Source: Bacillus sp. CHD6a (lineage in GTDB: Bacteria; Bacillota; Bacilli; Bacillales; Bacillaceae_I). Taken from it: a stretch of 64,000 bases of DNA. The DNA lies in NCBI RefSeq assembly GCF_001293645.1, contig NZ_LBMD01000001.1, forward strand, positions 62,001 through 126,000. Reading direction: 5' to 3'. Under the pieces are notes generated by a model, which had not been told where the DNA came from, ran no database searches, and saw only the letters and a program-made list of their open reading frames with translations. Positions 8,341 to 16,940 of the stretch are shown here, piece after piece; positions within the stretch are counted from its first letter, which is position 1; each line of letters begins with the position of its first letter. A program made the position numbers and the translations under genes.

Positions 8341-8700
8341 GTGGCTAACGTTTTAGTAGTGGATGATGCAAAGTTTATGAGACTAACAATTGGGAACATT
8401 TTAACTAAATCTAACCACACTGTGATAGGTGAAGCAGAGAATGGAAGGGATGCGGTTTCACTTTATCGCGATCACCAGCCTGATCTCGTAACAATGGATA
8501 TTACAATGCCTGAAATGAACGGTATTGAAGCTGTTCGTGAAATAGTGAAAGACTATCCAAAAGCCAAAATCATTATGTGCTCAGCCATGGGACAGCAGCG
8601 CCTGATTGTAGAAGCAATTGAAGCAGGTGCAAAAGACTTCATTGTAAAGCCTTTTGATGAAGGAAGAGTGTTAGAAGCTGTTAAGAGAGTGTTAGGATAA
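8341..8700 (+). CDS. ccdB: CheY-like single-domain response regulator
   Basis: GTG start at 8341 with AGGAGG 8 nt upstream gives a 119-residue receiver domain. Acidic DD near residue 8, the phospho-acceptor Asp in DLVTMDITMP, Ser/Thr in MCSAMG and Lys in IVKPFDEG are all present; there is no output domain. Between ccdA and ccdC it corresponds to B. subtilis CcdB (YneI). Its partner kinase is unknown. Confidence 0.9.
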   Translation: MANVLVVDDAKFMRLTIGNILTKSNHTVIGEAENGRDAVSLYRDHQPDLVTMDITMPEMNGIEAVREIVKDYPKAKIIMCSAMGQQRLIVEAIEAGAKDFIVKPFDEGRVLEAVKRVLG

Positions 8701-8705
8701 ATATA

Positions 8706-8737
8706 AAAACTATCGTCTATTTGAACGATAGTTTTTT
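8706..8737 (+). terminator. Rho-independent terminator
   Basis: AAAACTATCGT ... ACGATAGTTTTTTT, an 11-bp stem followed by seven T, directly after ccdB. Confidence 0.85.
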
Positions 8738-8936
8738 TCGTTAGTTACTATATTTAGTATTATGATCTCTACCGGCTAATTGGTGGGTCTTAGATACATT
8801 TTATTTAATACTGTTCACATTCTTAATGGTTGTTTCCACTATGATTTATCGCGCTTTACAAAAACCTTAGATATGACTTTTAAAATTTCTCTTTTTCGGT
8901 ATAATAGTAAGAGGTTAAAAGTTGTGAAAACAGAGG

Positions 8937-9431
8937 ATGATTAAAGTGAATACAGCACTATCTACGATTATCGCAGTTTGTATGGCATTGCTTGTTTTGT
9001 TTATTCGAATGAAAGCTGCGAAAAAACCTTCATCAGTAAAAAAAATTGTATTACCTCCCATTTTCATGAGTACTGGGGCATTAATGTTCCTATTTCCTGA
9101 ATTTCGCGTTTCTTCTTTGCAAATAGTAGAAGCTCTGTCAGTTGGTGCGATATTTTCCATTTTCCTGATAAAAACTTCTAAATTTGAGATGAAGAATAAT
9201 GATATATATTTAAAGAGATCGAAGGCGTTTGTGTTTATATTGCTAGGTTTGTTGGCCGTGAGGATTGTCATGAAGCTTGTTCTTAGTACACAGATTGATA
9301 TTGGTGAACTAACCGGAATGTTTTGGCTGCTTGCTTTTGGGATGATTGTACCATGGAGAATAGCAATGTATGTAAAGTATAAGAAGATAGAGAGTGCTTC
9401 CATTCCACCAACGATAAAAACCTCGGTATAA
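8937..9431 (+). CDS. ccdC: CcdC membrane protein
   Basis: About 164 residues with five hydrophobic segments (TALSTIIAVCMALLVLF at the N-terminus, FWLLAFGMIVPWRIAMYV near the C-terminus). Position after ccdA and ccdB and size match B. subtilis CcdC (YneJ); its precise function is unclear. Start is ATG 8937 or GTG 8946, the latter better spaced from GAGG. It has its own upstream region after the ccdB terminator, so it may be transcribed separately. Confidence 0.85.
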   Translation: MIKVNTALSTIIAVCMALLVLFIRMKAAKKPSSVKKIVLPPIFMSTGALMFLFPEFRVSSLQIVEALSVGAIFSIFLIKTSKFEMKNNDIYLKRSKAFVFILLGLLAVRIVMKLVLSTQIDIGELTGMFWLLAFGMIVPWRIAMYVKYKKIESASIPPTIKTSV

Positions 9432-9445
9432 TAACCGAGGTTTTT
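9416..9445. terminator. Bidirectional terminator
   Basis: AAAAACCTCGGT ataata ACCGAGGTTTTT, a perfect 12-bp stem between convergent ccdC and the yneK-like gene; A- and T-runs on both sides serve both strands. The stem overlaps the ccdC stop codon. Confidence 0.9.
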
Positions 9446-9448
9446 CCT

Positions 9449-9874
9449 TTAAAATAAGTGTTGATACGGGGTATGATCAATCTTAAGGTGTTCCAATTTT
9501 TTTATCAGGAACTTATGATCCCGTTTAGGTGTAGCAAGAATATAGCCACGAATAACATGTTCTCTTGTAATTTCTTTTGCATTTTCTTTATAGGCAATTT
9601 CACCGATTTTTCCGGCTATCTTTTGTCTGGCAATATCTCGGAACAATTCCGGTACAGGAGAAACGAGCTCCTCTAGTAACTGTTTCAAATCATCCGGCCA
9701 TAGGTGACGAGTTTTTTCTAAATAGAAGTCCTGCCAATCCAATTCCGATTTCCCGTCTTCTTTTGGCATCCTTTTAAGAAATTTACGAAACATAAAGAAT
9801 CCGCCAATGGCTAGTAAACCTATCATTGTGACAACCCAAAATAAAATTAACCATAAAAACCATCCGGTTAACAT
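9449..9874 (-). CDS. DUF2621 membrane protein (YneK-like)
   Basis: 141 residues: one N-terminal transmembrane helix (FLWLILFWVVTMIGLLAIGG), then a basic cytosolic domain with WPDDLKQLLEELVSPVPELFRDIARQ. Matches the DUF2621 family whose B. subtilis member yneK also follows ccdC, so gene order is conserved. Function unknown. Confidence 0.8.
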   Translation of the reverse strand: MLTGWFLWLILFWVVTMIGLLAIGGFFMFRKFLKRMPKEDGKSELDWQDFYLEKTRHLWPDDLKQLLEELVSPVPELFRDIARQKIAGKIGEIAYKENAKEITREHVIRGYILATPKRDHKFLIKKLEHLKIDHTPYQHLF

Positions 9875-10006
9875 GTTCTTTTCCCTCCGAACTCGTTAAC
9901 ATTCTTGTATTATTATAACCGAAACTATTATAATTGCACTAGTAAATGAAAAATCCAACTCAAATGATATAGAAAAAATGACAAAGTTTTGACGGAGGTG
10001 GCGACG

Positions 10007-10798
10007 ATGAAAAAGATTGGTGCCGTTATTGGCAGCATGGGGAAAACCGAGATCCTTTCCCAAAGAGTCTGCCCAAAATGTAATAGAGAAGTAAAACGCG
10101 TTCGCATGCAAATAATCGGTGGGGAAAATAAAGGTCAATGGCAAGAGTATGAAAATGAGTGCGATTGTCGATTAGCTGCTGAGACGATGCAAGCGGAAAA
10201 ACGCAGAAAACACAAGTATTTTGAACAGTTCTGCATAATTCCAAGAGAGCTCGAAGATGCTACTCTTGAGAATTTTAAAGTGGACTATTCCAGTCAAGGC
10301 GAAGCTTTAGCAAGCACGATTGACTTTTTCGATCAATTTACAGGCAGAGAAAACTTATATTACTTTGGTCGAACAGGTAGAGGCAAAACCCATTTAGCAG
10401 TAGGCTTGTATAAATATTTTAAAGATAATAATATTACTGCGATGTTTTTTGATGTACCGAAATTAATGGATACCATTGTCGCTTCTTGGGATAATGATTC
10501 GGGATATTCGGAAAGTAAATTTATGAAGGCCATCTCGGAAGTGGATGTACTTATTCTTGATGATCTTGGTGTAGAAAGGGTAAGTGAGTGGGTGGACCAA
10601 ACCATCTATTCTATTCTCAATCAAAGACAAGGAAAGAGTATTGTGTTTACATCAAATATTCACCCTGGGGATTTGACGAAACGGTATGGTGAACGGATTG
10701 CAGACCGTATTAAAAATAAAATGAGTCAAAATCAGTTGATTTCCATTGTGACACCAGAAAGCTTCAGAACCAAAGATTTAACGATGTTCAAAGACTAA
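10007..10798 (+). CDS. DnaC/DnaI-type AAA+ ATPase
   Basis: 263 residues. N-terminal Cys cluster CPKC...CDC (residues about 23-57) is a probable zinc site. The ATPase core has Walker A FGRTGRGKTH, Walker B VLILDDLG and the DnaC/DnaI-like C-terminus KRYGERIADRIKNKM with an Arg finger. The family loads replicative helicase or assists transposases. The ATG at 10007 has a GGAGGTGG ribosome-binding site. It stands alone with its own terminator, so it may be a captured phage replication gene or a helicase-loader paralogue. Confidence 0.8.
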   Translation: MKKIGAVIGSMGKTEILSQRVCPKCNREVKRVRMQIIGGENKGQWQEYENECDCRLAAETMQAEKRRKHKYFEQFCIIPRELEDATLENFKVDYSSQGEALASTIDFFDQFTGRENLYYFGRTGRGKTHLAVGLYKYFKDNNITAMFFDVPKLMDTIVASWDNDSGYSESKFMKAISEVDVLILDDLGVERVSEWVDQTIYSILNQRQGKSIVFTSNIHPGDLTKRYGERIADRIKNKMSQNQLISIVTPESFRTKDLTMFKD

Positions 10799-10816
10799 TA
10801 TAATAATTTTTTTCAT

Positions 10817-10849
10817 AGCCCATAGCAAACTGTTGCTATGGGCTTTTTC
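10817..10849 (+). terminator. Rho-independent terminator
   Basis: AGCCCATAGCAA actg TTGCTATGGGCT followed by TTTTTCT, directly after the DnaC-like gene. Confidence 0.92.
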
Positions 10850-10948
10850 TCATTGTGAAATAGTTGCTAAAATTTGTCTATTTATTCATGTGAAATAATG
10901 GTAAAATAATTCTAAATAGAAAGAAAAATTAAAAAGGGGTGCCAAATA

Positions 10949-11884
10949 GTGAAACAAGTAGAACAATTAAAGAAAGAAATGTCTAACGTAATCATTGGTA
11001 AAGACGAGGTGGTAGAACTGTTATTTATCTCGTTACTTAATAAAGGGCATGTGTTATTAGAGAGTGTTCCAGGGACAGGTAAAACGATGTTGGCAAAAAG
11101 TTTTGCCAAGACAATGGATGCAGGCTTTAAACGAATTCAATTTACACCAGATGTGCTGCCAAGTGATGTCACAGGGATTCAGTTTTTTAATCCAAAGGAA
11201 CAAAATTTTGAATTAAGACCTGGCCCGATCATGACAAATATCTTATTAGCAGATGAAATTAACCGTGCCACCCCAAGAACGCAATCAAGTTTACTTGAAG
11301 TAATGGAAGAGCGACAAGTAACCATTGATGGAGAAACATTAGCTATTCCGGGTCCATTTATGGTGCTTGCAACACAAAATCCAATTGAATCTCAGCAAGG
11401 GACATTTCCTTTGCCCGAAGCGCAGATGGATCGTTTCTTTATTCAAATTGATTTAGGCTATCCAACACTAGAAGAAGAAAAGGAAATGATGAATAAATAC
11501 CGTTTAGACGAGCCTATTAAACAATTGACTGCTTTCTTTAGCAAGGTGGAAGTAATGGAACTGCAGGAACAGGTGAAACAGGTCAAAGTATCTTCCGTAG
11601 TAGAGGATTACATACTCAATATTGTCCATATGACGAGAAATCATGAAGAAATAGAGCTTGGGGTAAGCCCGCGTGGGACATTGGCATTAATGAGAGCCGC
11701 ACAAGGGGCAGCATTTGTAAATGGTCGTGAATACGTCACACCAGGAGATGTTAAGAAAATGGCTCCATATGTCTTAAGTCACCGATTAGTTCTAACAATG
11801 GAAGGGTCGTTAAAGAAGACCAATAAACAAGTTGTGACAGAAGTGTTGGCAAGAGTAGTAGTGCCTGTGGAGGCGACATTATAG
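10949..11884 (+). CDS. MoxR-type AAA+ ATPase (YeaC-like)
   Basis: 311 residues. Walker A SVPGTGKTM, Walker B ILLADEINR, sensor 1 ATQNPIE and LPEAQMDRF are the MoxR signatures. MoxR ATPases act as chaperones with the DUF58 protein encoded next. GTG start with an AAAGGGG ribosome-binding site. First gene of a three-gene operon equivalent to B. subtilis yeaC-yeaD-yebA. Confidence 0.92.
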   Translation: MKQVEQLKKEMSNVIIGKDEVVELLFISLLNKGHVLLESVPGTGKTMLAKSFAKTMDAGFKRIQFTPDVLPSDVTGIQFFNPKEQNFELRPGPIMTNILLADEINRATPRTQSSLLEVMEERQVTIDGETLAIPGPFMVLATQNPIESQQGTFPLPEAQMDRFFIQIDLGYPTLEEEKEMMNKYRLDEPIKQLTAFFSKVEVMELQEQVKQVKVSSVVEDYILNIVHMTRNHEEIELGVSPRGTLALMRAAQGAAFVNGREYVTPGDVKKMAPYVLSHRLVLTMEGSLKKTNKQVVTEVLARVVVPVEATL

Positions 11885-11886
11885 GA

Positions 11887-13059
11887 ATGACTAGGTGGAA
11901 TCAACAAGTAGATAACCTGACGCACCATATTTATTTCCGAGCATGCGCATTTGTCATTATTGCAATCGGTTTCTTTACAGGACATCCGATCATATTTTTT
12001 ATGGGAAGCTTGTATTTTATGTACTTCGTTGTCTCCTACTATTATTTAGCCAATGTAGGGAAAAAACTGACGCTTACAATTGTGGACGGGCTAGTGAAAG
12101 TTTTCCCTGGAGAAACAGGGATTATTAAATTGAAGATCGAACAACCTTCCTGGTTACCTATTTTTTCTGGACGCATCCAACTTGTTGCTGATAATAACAT
12201 AGAGTTTCAAAACGGAGACAGGAGAACACGAATTAGCCAGATATACCTGCCATTTTCCTTAATGGGTAAAAGTGAAGTAGTCATTGAAATTCCTTTTACT
12301 GCATTAGAAAGAGGAGTGGCTAAATTACATCATATTGAGCTGCAAATATCTCATTTCATTGATTTTGGAAAAGTGTATCTCCAAAAGAATGATCTGACGA
12401 AATTTGAAGCGCTGGTTTACTCTGAACAGATGCCTGTAACCGGTTTGGAAAGAATTGTGCCAAAGAATCAGGGCACTTATCCTACTCGGTCGTCCCTCTT
12501 TGAAGATGTTAGCACAATTATAGGTACCCGTGATTATACAGCCGGGGATTCTTTTAATAGAATTCATTGGAAAGCTTCTGCTAAAGTCACAAGTCTTCAG
12601 ACCAAAATGTATGAAAAGACTTCTCAATTTTCTTGGTTAATTGTGTTTGACATTAGATCTGGTAATTTAGAAGAGAGAATCAAGGGTATTACCCATTTGT
12701 TACATCATGCAACAAAATTTAATATTCCTTATTCCTTACTTGTAAACATTAAGAGAGTTGGGACACCAAGTTATTTTGAACTGCCTTATGGGGAAGGCAA
12801 GCGCCATTTGCAAACTGCGTTAACCATGTTGGCGAGATTGCAAGGAAACAGTGTGTCCATTGGCATGCCAACTTTTGAAAGAATAACCTTTCAACATGCT
12901 GCACATACACCATACGTAATTCTTTGTGGTGAGGAAGAGCGCTTGAAAGGGTGGAGGCTGCCCACTGGCACAAATGTAAACCTTCTTGATGTAAAGGATG
13001 ATAGTTGTAATCTAATTACATGGCGATCTGAAGCAAGGAAGGAGGCTGTAAATGGGTAA
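11887..13059 (+). CDS. DUF58 protein (YeaD-like)
   Basis: 390 residues. Two hydrophobic segments near the N-terminus anchor the protein, and the DUF58 core appears as RDYTAGDSFNRIHWKASAK, the family's hallmark. It probably works with the MoxR ATPase 2 bp upstream and the membrane protein that overlaps its 3' end; the cellular process is unknown. Confidence 0.9.
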   Translation: MTRWNQQVDNLTHHIYFRACAFVIIAIGFFTGHPIIFFMGSLYFMYFVVSYYYLANVGKKLTLTIVDGLVKVFPGETGIIKLKIEQPSWLPIFSGRIQLVADNNIEFQNGDRRTRISQIYLPFSLMGKSEVVIEIPFTALERGVAKLHHIELQISHFIDFGKVYLQKNDLTKFEALVYSEQMPVTGLERIVPKNQGTYPTRSSLFEDVSTIIGTRDYTAGDSFNRIHWKASAKVTSLQTKMYEKTSQFSWLIVFDIRSGNLEERIKGITHLLHHATKFNIPYSLLVNIKRVGTPSYFELPYGEGKRHLQTALTMLARLQGNSVSIGMPTFERITFQHAAHTPYVILCGEEERLKGWRLPTGTNVNLLDVKDDSCNLITWRSEARKEAVNG

Positions 13060-14257
13060 TCTATGGAGAAACTGCATTCATTTATTGCTTGAGCTTAATA
13101 TACTTTATTTTTTTATTTTGCTCTTGTACTTAGATTCCGGAAATCTACCTTCTTTTGCGGGTGTTTTGTTGCCATATGGGTTTGCCATCGCGATTTTTGG
13201 TTTTTTAAACAACAAACTTCCAAGTAGCTATGTGGCCATCATGCTTATAGCACCTTTATTAGCTCTTTTTGCTTATCTATCTTCCTATAGCATTGGGCTT
13301 TCTCTTATTATCGGGTCTATTATTAGTTTCCGCGCATTTATGTATTTTGTAGAGGAAAGGTTTATTTCCACTTTTGCACTGTTGATTATGTCATTCATCT
13401 GGATGCCTTTTGTATACGGTGCTGGAACATTGGTTGACTATCCTCATGGCCTTACATTAATGATTCTATTCGGGGCGCAGCTGGCTCTTGTTATTTTTTT
13501 GTACAGTGGAAATGCTGTGATTCATTTAACCGGCAACCCTTATATGCAAAAAAGGGTAGTTGGTGCGACTGCAGCCGTTATTGTAAGCATCGTTGCTGTT
13601 TCTGCATTCTTTGCAACAGTAGGTAAATATCTGATAACAGTGGGGCTTTCGTTATTTGGTGTAAGCATTAGTATTATTTTTGATACGCTGGCTAGGCCAA
13701 TATTTTATCTGTTAGGTTTGCATGATTGGACTATTCAGTCAGGAGGTCCTCAAGAGGAGGGAGCCATTGAGATGGGGGAAGAGGAAGAAACGGAAACCGC
13801 TGAGCTCTTATCTTCTGGCTTATTTGATAGCCCTGTAGTGGTAGCTGTTTGTATCATTGTTTTCTTATCTGTCCTTTACCTCCTATTAAATAAGAAAAAA
13901 GTGAACAACCAAAAAAGAGAGATACAGACTGAACAGCAATTTAATGCTACGATGACCAAAAGAAGTGGTGAAGGATTATTCGCTGGTAGAAGAAAACAAA
14001 AGCCACCGGAAGATGAAGTAAGGAAACTAATGTTTGAGTTGGAGCAATTGGCAATGAAAAAGAACCGTGGCCGTCTACCAAATGAAACATTGGAGGAATG
14101 GTTAAAACGGGAGACCACATTTAAGCAAAGCTTCATGGAGTTGTATGCGAAAGTGCGATATGGAGAAATGAAACTCTCCTCTTCGGAAATAGAAGCTTGT
14201 AGGACAATGGCGGAGGAAATTCGAAAAGTGATGAAGCAGTGGAAAAAAGCCAGTTAG
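13052..14257 (+). CDS. Polytopic membrane protein with DUF4129-like C-terminus
   Basis: 401 residues; several membrane helices in the first 220 residues, an acidic linker (EMGEEEETETAELL), another helix, then a basic helical tail with LPNETLEEWLKRE. The tail resembles the C-terminal region of YebA/TgpA proteins, but the transglutaminase core usual in B. subtilis YebA is not visible, so this looks like a short form. It overlaps the DUF58 gene by 8 bp, implying translational coupling. Confidence 0.8.
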   Translation: MGNLWRNCIHLLLELNILYFFILLLYLDSGNLPSFAGVLLPYGFAIAIFGFLNNKLPSSYVAIMLIAPLLALFAYLSSYSIGLSLIIGSIISFRAFMYFVEERFISTFALLIMSFIWMPFVYGAGTLVDYPHGLTLMILFGAQLALVIFLYSGNAVIHLTGNPYMQKRVVGATAAVIVSIVAVSAFFATVGKYLITVGLSLFGVSISIIFDTLARPIFYLLGLHDWTIQSGGPQEEGAIEMGEEEETETAELLSSGLFDSPVVVAVCIIVFLSVLYLLLNKKKVNNQKREIQTEQQFNATMTKRSGEGLFAGRRKQKPPEDEVRKLMFELEQLAMKKNRGRLPNETLEEWLKRETTFKQSFMELYAKVRYGEMKLSSSEIEACRTMAEEIRKVMKQWKKAS

Positions 14258-14558
14258 ATATGTATTTTGCAGTGTATCCTTTTGTGGGTACACTGTTTAT
14301 TTATGTGAAAACCCATTGGAATGAAGCTCTAGAGTAGTATCCCACATTTATCCATCATCAAATTTGGCCATATTTGCTCATAATCAGCGATTATTACGCT
14401 TCTGCTGGAATTACACGAAGGTCGATATTATTGGTAGCGTTTACACTCACTATCTGGCTTTCATGCGAACTAATTGCGCAAACACCCTTGATATACATCC
14501 TCTACATGTTACGATTATAAACGTTGTTAAAAACGAACGGACAGACGGGGGCGATTAG
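14258..14558. other. Gap upstream of the proline operon; no T-box seen
   Basis: 300 bp between the MoxR operon and the P5C reductase gene. After a terminator (14270-14295) nothing coding was found. Proline T-box signatures such as AGGGTGGNACCGCG are absent, so tRNA-Pro-dependent antitermination is unlikely. The promoter must lie here but no convincing -35/-10 pair was identified. Confidence 0.5.
14270..14295 (+). terminator. Terminator of the MoxR operon
   Basis: CAGTGTATCC ttttgt GGGTACACTG, followed by TTTATTTA. Confidence 0.7.
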
Positions 14559-15401
14559 ATGCTGAAAGAAAAAGTAATTGGATTTATTGGAGCAGGATCG
14601 ATGGCGGAAGCGATGATTTCAGGAATTGTAGCAAGCGAAATTATTCCTGCCAATAATGTTGTAGTAAGTAATAGATCTAACATCGACAGATTAATGGAAC
14701 TTGAGAATAAATACGGTGTTCGTGGCGTCATGAAGCAGGATTTGAATATGAGTGAACTAGACATTATCGTATTAGCCATGAAACCGAAAGATATAGAAAT
14801 TGCACTAGCTTCATTAAAAGATCAACTAAATTCGTCACAATTACTGCTTTCCGTATTAGCAGGCGTATCCACTAGTTATATGGAAGAAGGATTGAATCCA
14901 GGGCAACCTGTTATACGCGTAATGCCTAACACGTCAAGCATGATTGGTGAATCAGCAACAGCGATTTCAGCAGGGAAGCATGTTGGGATGAATCATATGG
15001 TAGACACGAAAGTCATCCTTGAAACAATCGGCAAAGTCTACACCATTGAAGAAGAGCAAATGGACGTTTTCACAGGAGTAGCCGGAAGTGGTCCAGCATA
15101 TTTCTATTATCTAATGGAGCACATGGAAAAAACAGCGAAGGCTGCAGGACTTGACGAAGAAGTAACCCGTGATGTAGTTGCCCAAACAATTCTTGGAGCA
15201 GCAAAAATGATGCAGACAAATAACGAAGAACCTGCTTCGCTACGTAAGAAAGTAACTTCTCCAAATGGTACCACCGCAGCTGGCTTGGAAGCATTAAGTG
15301 AAAATGGTGGCGGTAAAGCAATCTCAGCAGCCATTAAAGGTGCAGCAGAACGTTCAAAAGAAATCAGTGCTGAAAAAGAAAAAGAATTGGTTTTACAGTA
15401 A
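14559..15401 (+). CDS. proC: Pyrroline-5-carboxylate reductase
   Basis: 280 residues. N-terminal Rossmann motif FIGAGSMAEAMISG binds NAD(P)H; VIRVMPNT and TGVAGSGPAYFY are P5C reductase signatures and TSPNGTTAAGLEAL is the C-terminal active-site loop. It catalyses the last step of proline synthesis. It is followed by glutamate 5-kinase and proA, so the whole pathway is encoded here; in B. subtilis and B. licheniformis such kinase-reductase clusters (proHJ types) serve osmotic proline synthesis. Confidence 0.95.
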   Translation: MLKEKVIGFIGAGSMAEAMISGIVASEIIPANNVVVSNRSNIDRLMELENKYGVRGVMKQDLNMSELDIIVLAMKPKDIEIALASLKDQLNSSQLLLSVLAGVSTSYMEEGLNPGQPVIRVMPNTSSMIGESATAISAGKHVGMNHMVDTKVILETIGKVYTIEEEQMDVFTGVAGSGPAYFYYLMEHMEKTAKAAGLDEEVTRDVVAQTILGAAKMMQTNNEEPASLRKKVTSPNGTTAAGLEALSENGGGKAISAAIKGAAERSKEISAEKEKELVLQ

Positions 15402-15434
15402 TTTTTACAACTATGTTAGTACAGGAGTGATTGA

Positions 15435-16553
15435 ATGACCCCCGATAATAAGACAAAACGGGTAGTAATAAAAATTGGAAGCAGCTCATTGACAAGTTCA
15501 CATGGTGAAATTAGCAGAAGAAAACTAGAAAGGCTTGTTGATGAAGTTGCTCAACTGAAGGATCAAGGCTATGAAGTCTTATTGGTTTCTTCAGGTGCAG
15601 TGGCAGCAGGATATAGAAAATTAGGCTGCCTGGATCGACCAACAAGTTTACCGGAAAAACAAGCAGCAGCGTCCATTGGACAGGGCTTGTTGATGGAGGC
15701 TTATAGCGAACTGTTTTTATCTAACGGGTACGTTGCCTCTCAGATATTAATTACAAGAGAAGATTTTTCGGATGAAAATCGCTACAATAACGCGCGCAAC
15801 ACCGCAAATGTTCTTTTAGAGCGTGGTATTGTACCGATCGTCAATGAAAATGACACCGTCACGGTAAACCGTCTGAAATTCGGGGATAACGATACACTTT
15901 CTGCAAAAGTGGCAGGACTTGTTGATGCAGATATGTTGCTAATTTTATCTGATATCGACGGATTGTATGATGCAGATCCGCGCAAAAATCCGGATGCCAC
16001 TCTTTTACGCAAGGTGGAAGAAATCACCCCTGAAATCGAAGCGGCAGCAGGAGATCCTGGCAGCTCCGTAGGTACAGGCGGAATGAAATCAAAAATTGAT
16101 GCTGTGAAGATTGCCATGGCGTCTGGAATACCTGCGTTTTTAGGAAAAGCAGGAGTACCAAACATTCTACTGCAAGCAGTCGAAAAAGAAGCAACTGGAA
16201 CGTATTTTGAATCGAAGGATTCTGCAGTGAACTTAAACCACAAAAAACAATGGATTGCGTTTAACTCAGGACCAGAGGGTGAAGTAGTACTAGCAGAAGG
16301 TGCCGATGTTTCCATGCTAGGCAAACAAAGATTATTACCTTCAAGCATCAGTAAGGTGAAAGGCTATTTCCAAGAAGGATCTGTCGTTCGTATTCTAGAT
16401 TCTGAAGGTAACAGAATTGGACTTGGCGTGGTCAACTACTCTTCCGAACAATTAAGAGAGTACGACCAAACTAAAGATAAATACGACGAAGAAGTGGTGA
16501 AAAATGACGATTTAGTATGTCATTTAGAAGCATCCATTCCGGTTGGGATTTAG
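15435..16553 (+). CDS. proB: Glutamate 5-kinase
   Basis: 372 residues. The amino acid kinase domain (about 1-260) begins VVIKIGSSSLT and contains VSSGAVAAG, NENDTV and GTGGMKSKI; a C-terminal PUA domain follows from about residue 275, as in ProB and ProJ. It phosphorylates glutamate, the feedback-controlled first step of proline synthesis. Sequence alone does not decide whether it is the anabolic ProB or the osmotic ProJ type; the P5C reductase-kinase order favours the latter. ATG with a CAGGAGTG ribosome-binding site. Confidence 0.93.
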   Translation: MTPDNKTKRVVIKIGSSSLTSSHGEISRRKLERLVDEVAQLKDQGYEVLLVSSGAVAAGYRKLGCLDRPTSLPEKQAAASIGQGLLMEAYSELFLSNGYVASQILITREDFSDENRYNNARNTANVLLERGIVPIVNENDTVTVNRLKFGDNDTLSAKVAGLVDADMLLILSDIDGLYDADPRKNPDATLLRKVEEITPEIEAAAGDPGSSVGTGGMKSKIDAVKIAMASGIPAFLGKAGVPNILLQAVEKEATGTYFESKDSAVNLNHKKQWIAFNSGPEGEVVLAEGADVSMLGKQRLLPSSISKVKGYFQEGSVVRILDSEGNRIGLGVVNYSSEQLREYDQTKDKYDEEVVKNDDLVCHLEASIPVGI

Positions 16554-16940
16554 ATAGCGTAGCTGATGATTGTAGCAACGGGTTTAGACTCTTACGTGGT
16601 AGTGGTTAGCGAAGACCCCGCAGGTACATGAAAAAGACCTTGAGTTTGAAATTTTATTAAACACCGCTGTTGATTTCCGCAAATGGCTTCGCTTTCCTAG
16701 GGAAGGTGCTTGAGCCTCCTCGCTATTCGCTGCGGGGTCTCAAGCTACCTTTATCTCCCTCAGGAGTCTTCGCCTTTTGCTCCAATCAACAGCTAGGAAT
16801 CAATAAAAACTTTACGTTATCAATTTTTCAGTGGCCTCGGGTAAAGCCGAGGAGATTCCACAAGCGCCCCTTGGAAAGCGAAGCCCGGTTCGCAAATCGA
16901 GAGCGGTTTAAGTATGGAAATAAAAATTAGGAGGAATTTG
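16554..16940. repeat. Interspersed repeat inside the proline operon
   Basis: 387 bp separating the kinase gene from proA. A 128-bp unit at 16666-16793 is bounded by a perfect 10-bp inverted repeat GCTGTTGATT/AATCAACAGC and has GC-rich internal pieces (CTTCGCTTTCC, GCCTCCTCGC, GGCTTCGC). Further pieces of similar type (GTGGCCTCGG, GGAAAGCGAAGC) continue to about 16895. This resembles noncoding mobile repeats scattered in Bacillaceae genomes. The transcript could fold strongly and set relative proA expression. An ORF at 16670-16930 is fortuitous. Confidence 0.6.

Noticed and set aside
14258-14558. T-box leader for the proline operon
   Set aside because: No antiterminator T-box sequence, specifier-loop arrangement or terminator directly before the gene.
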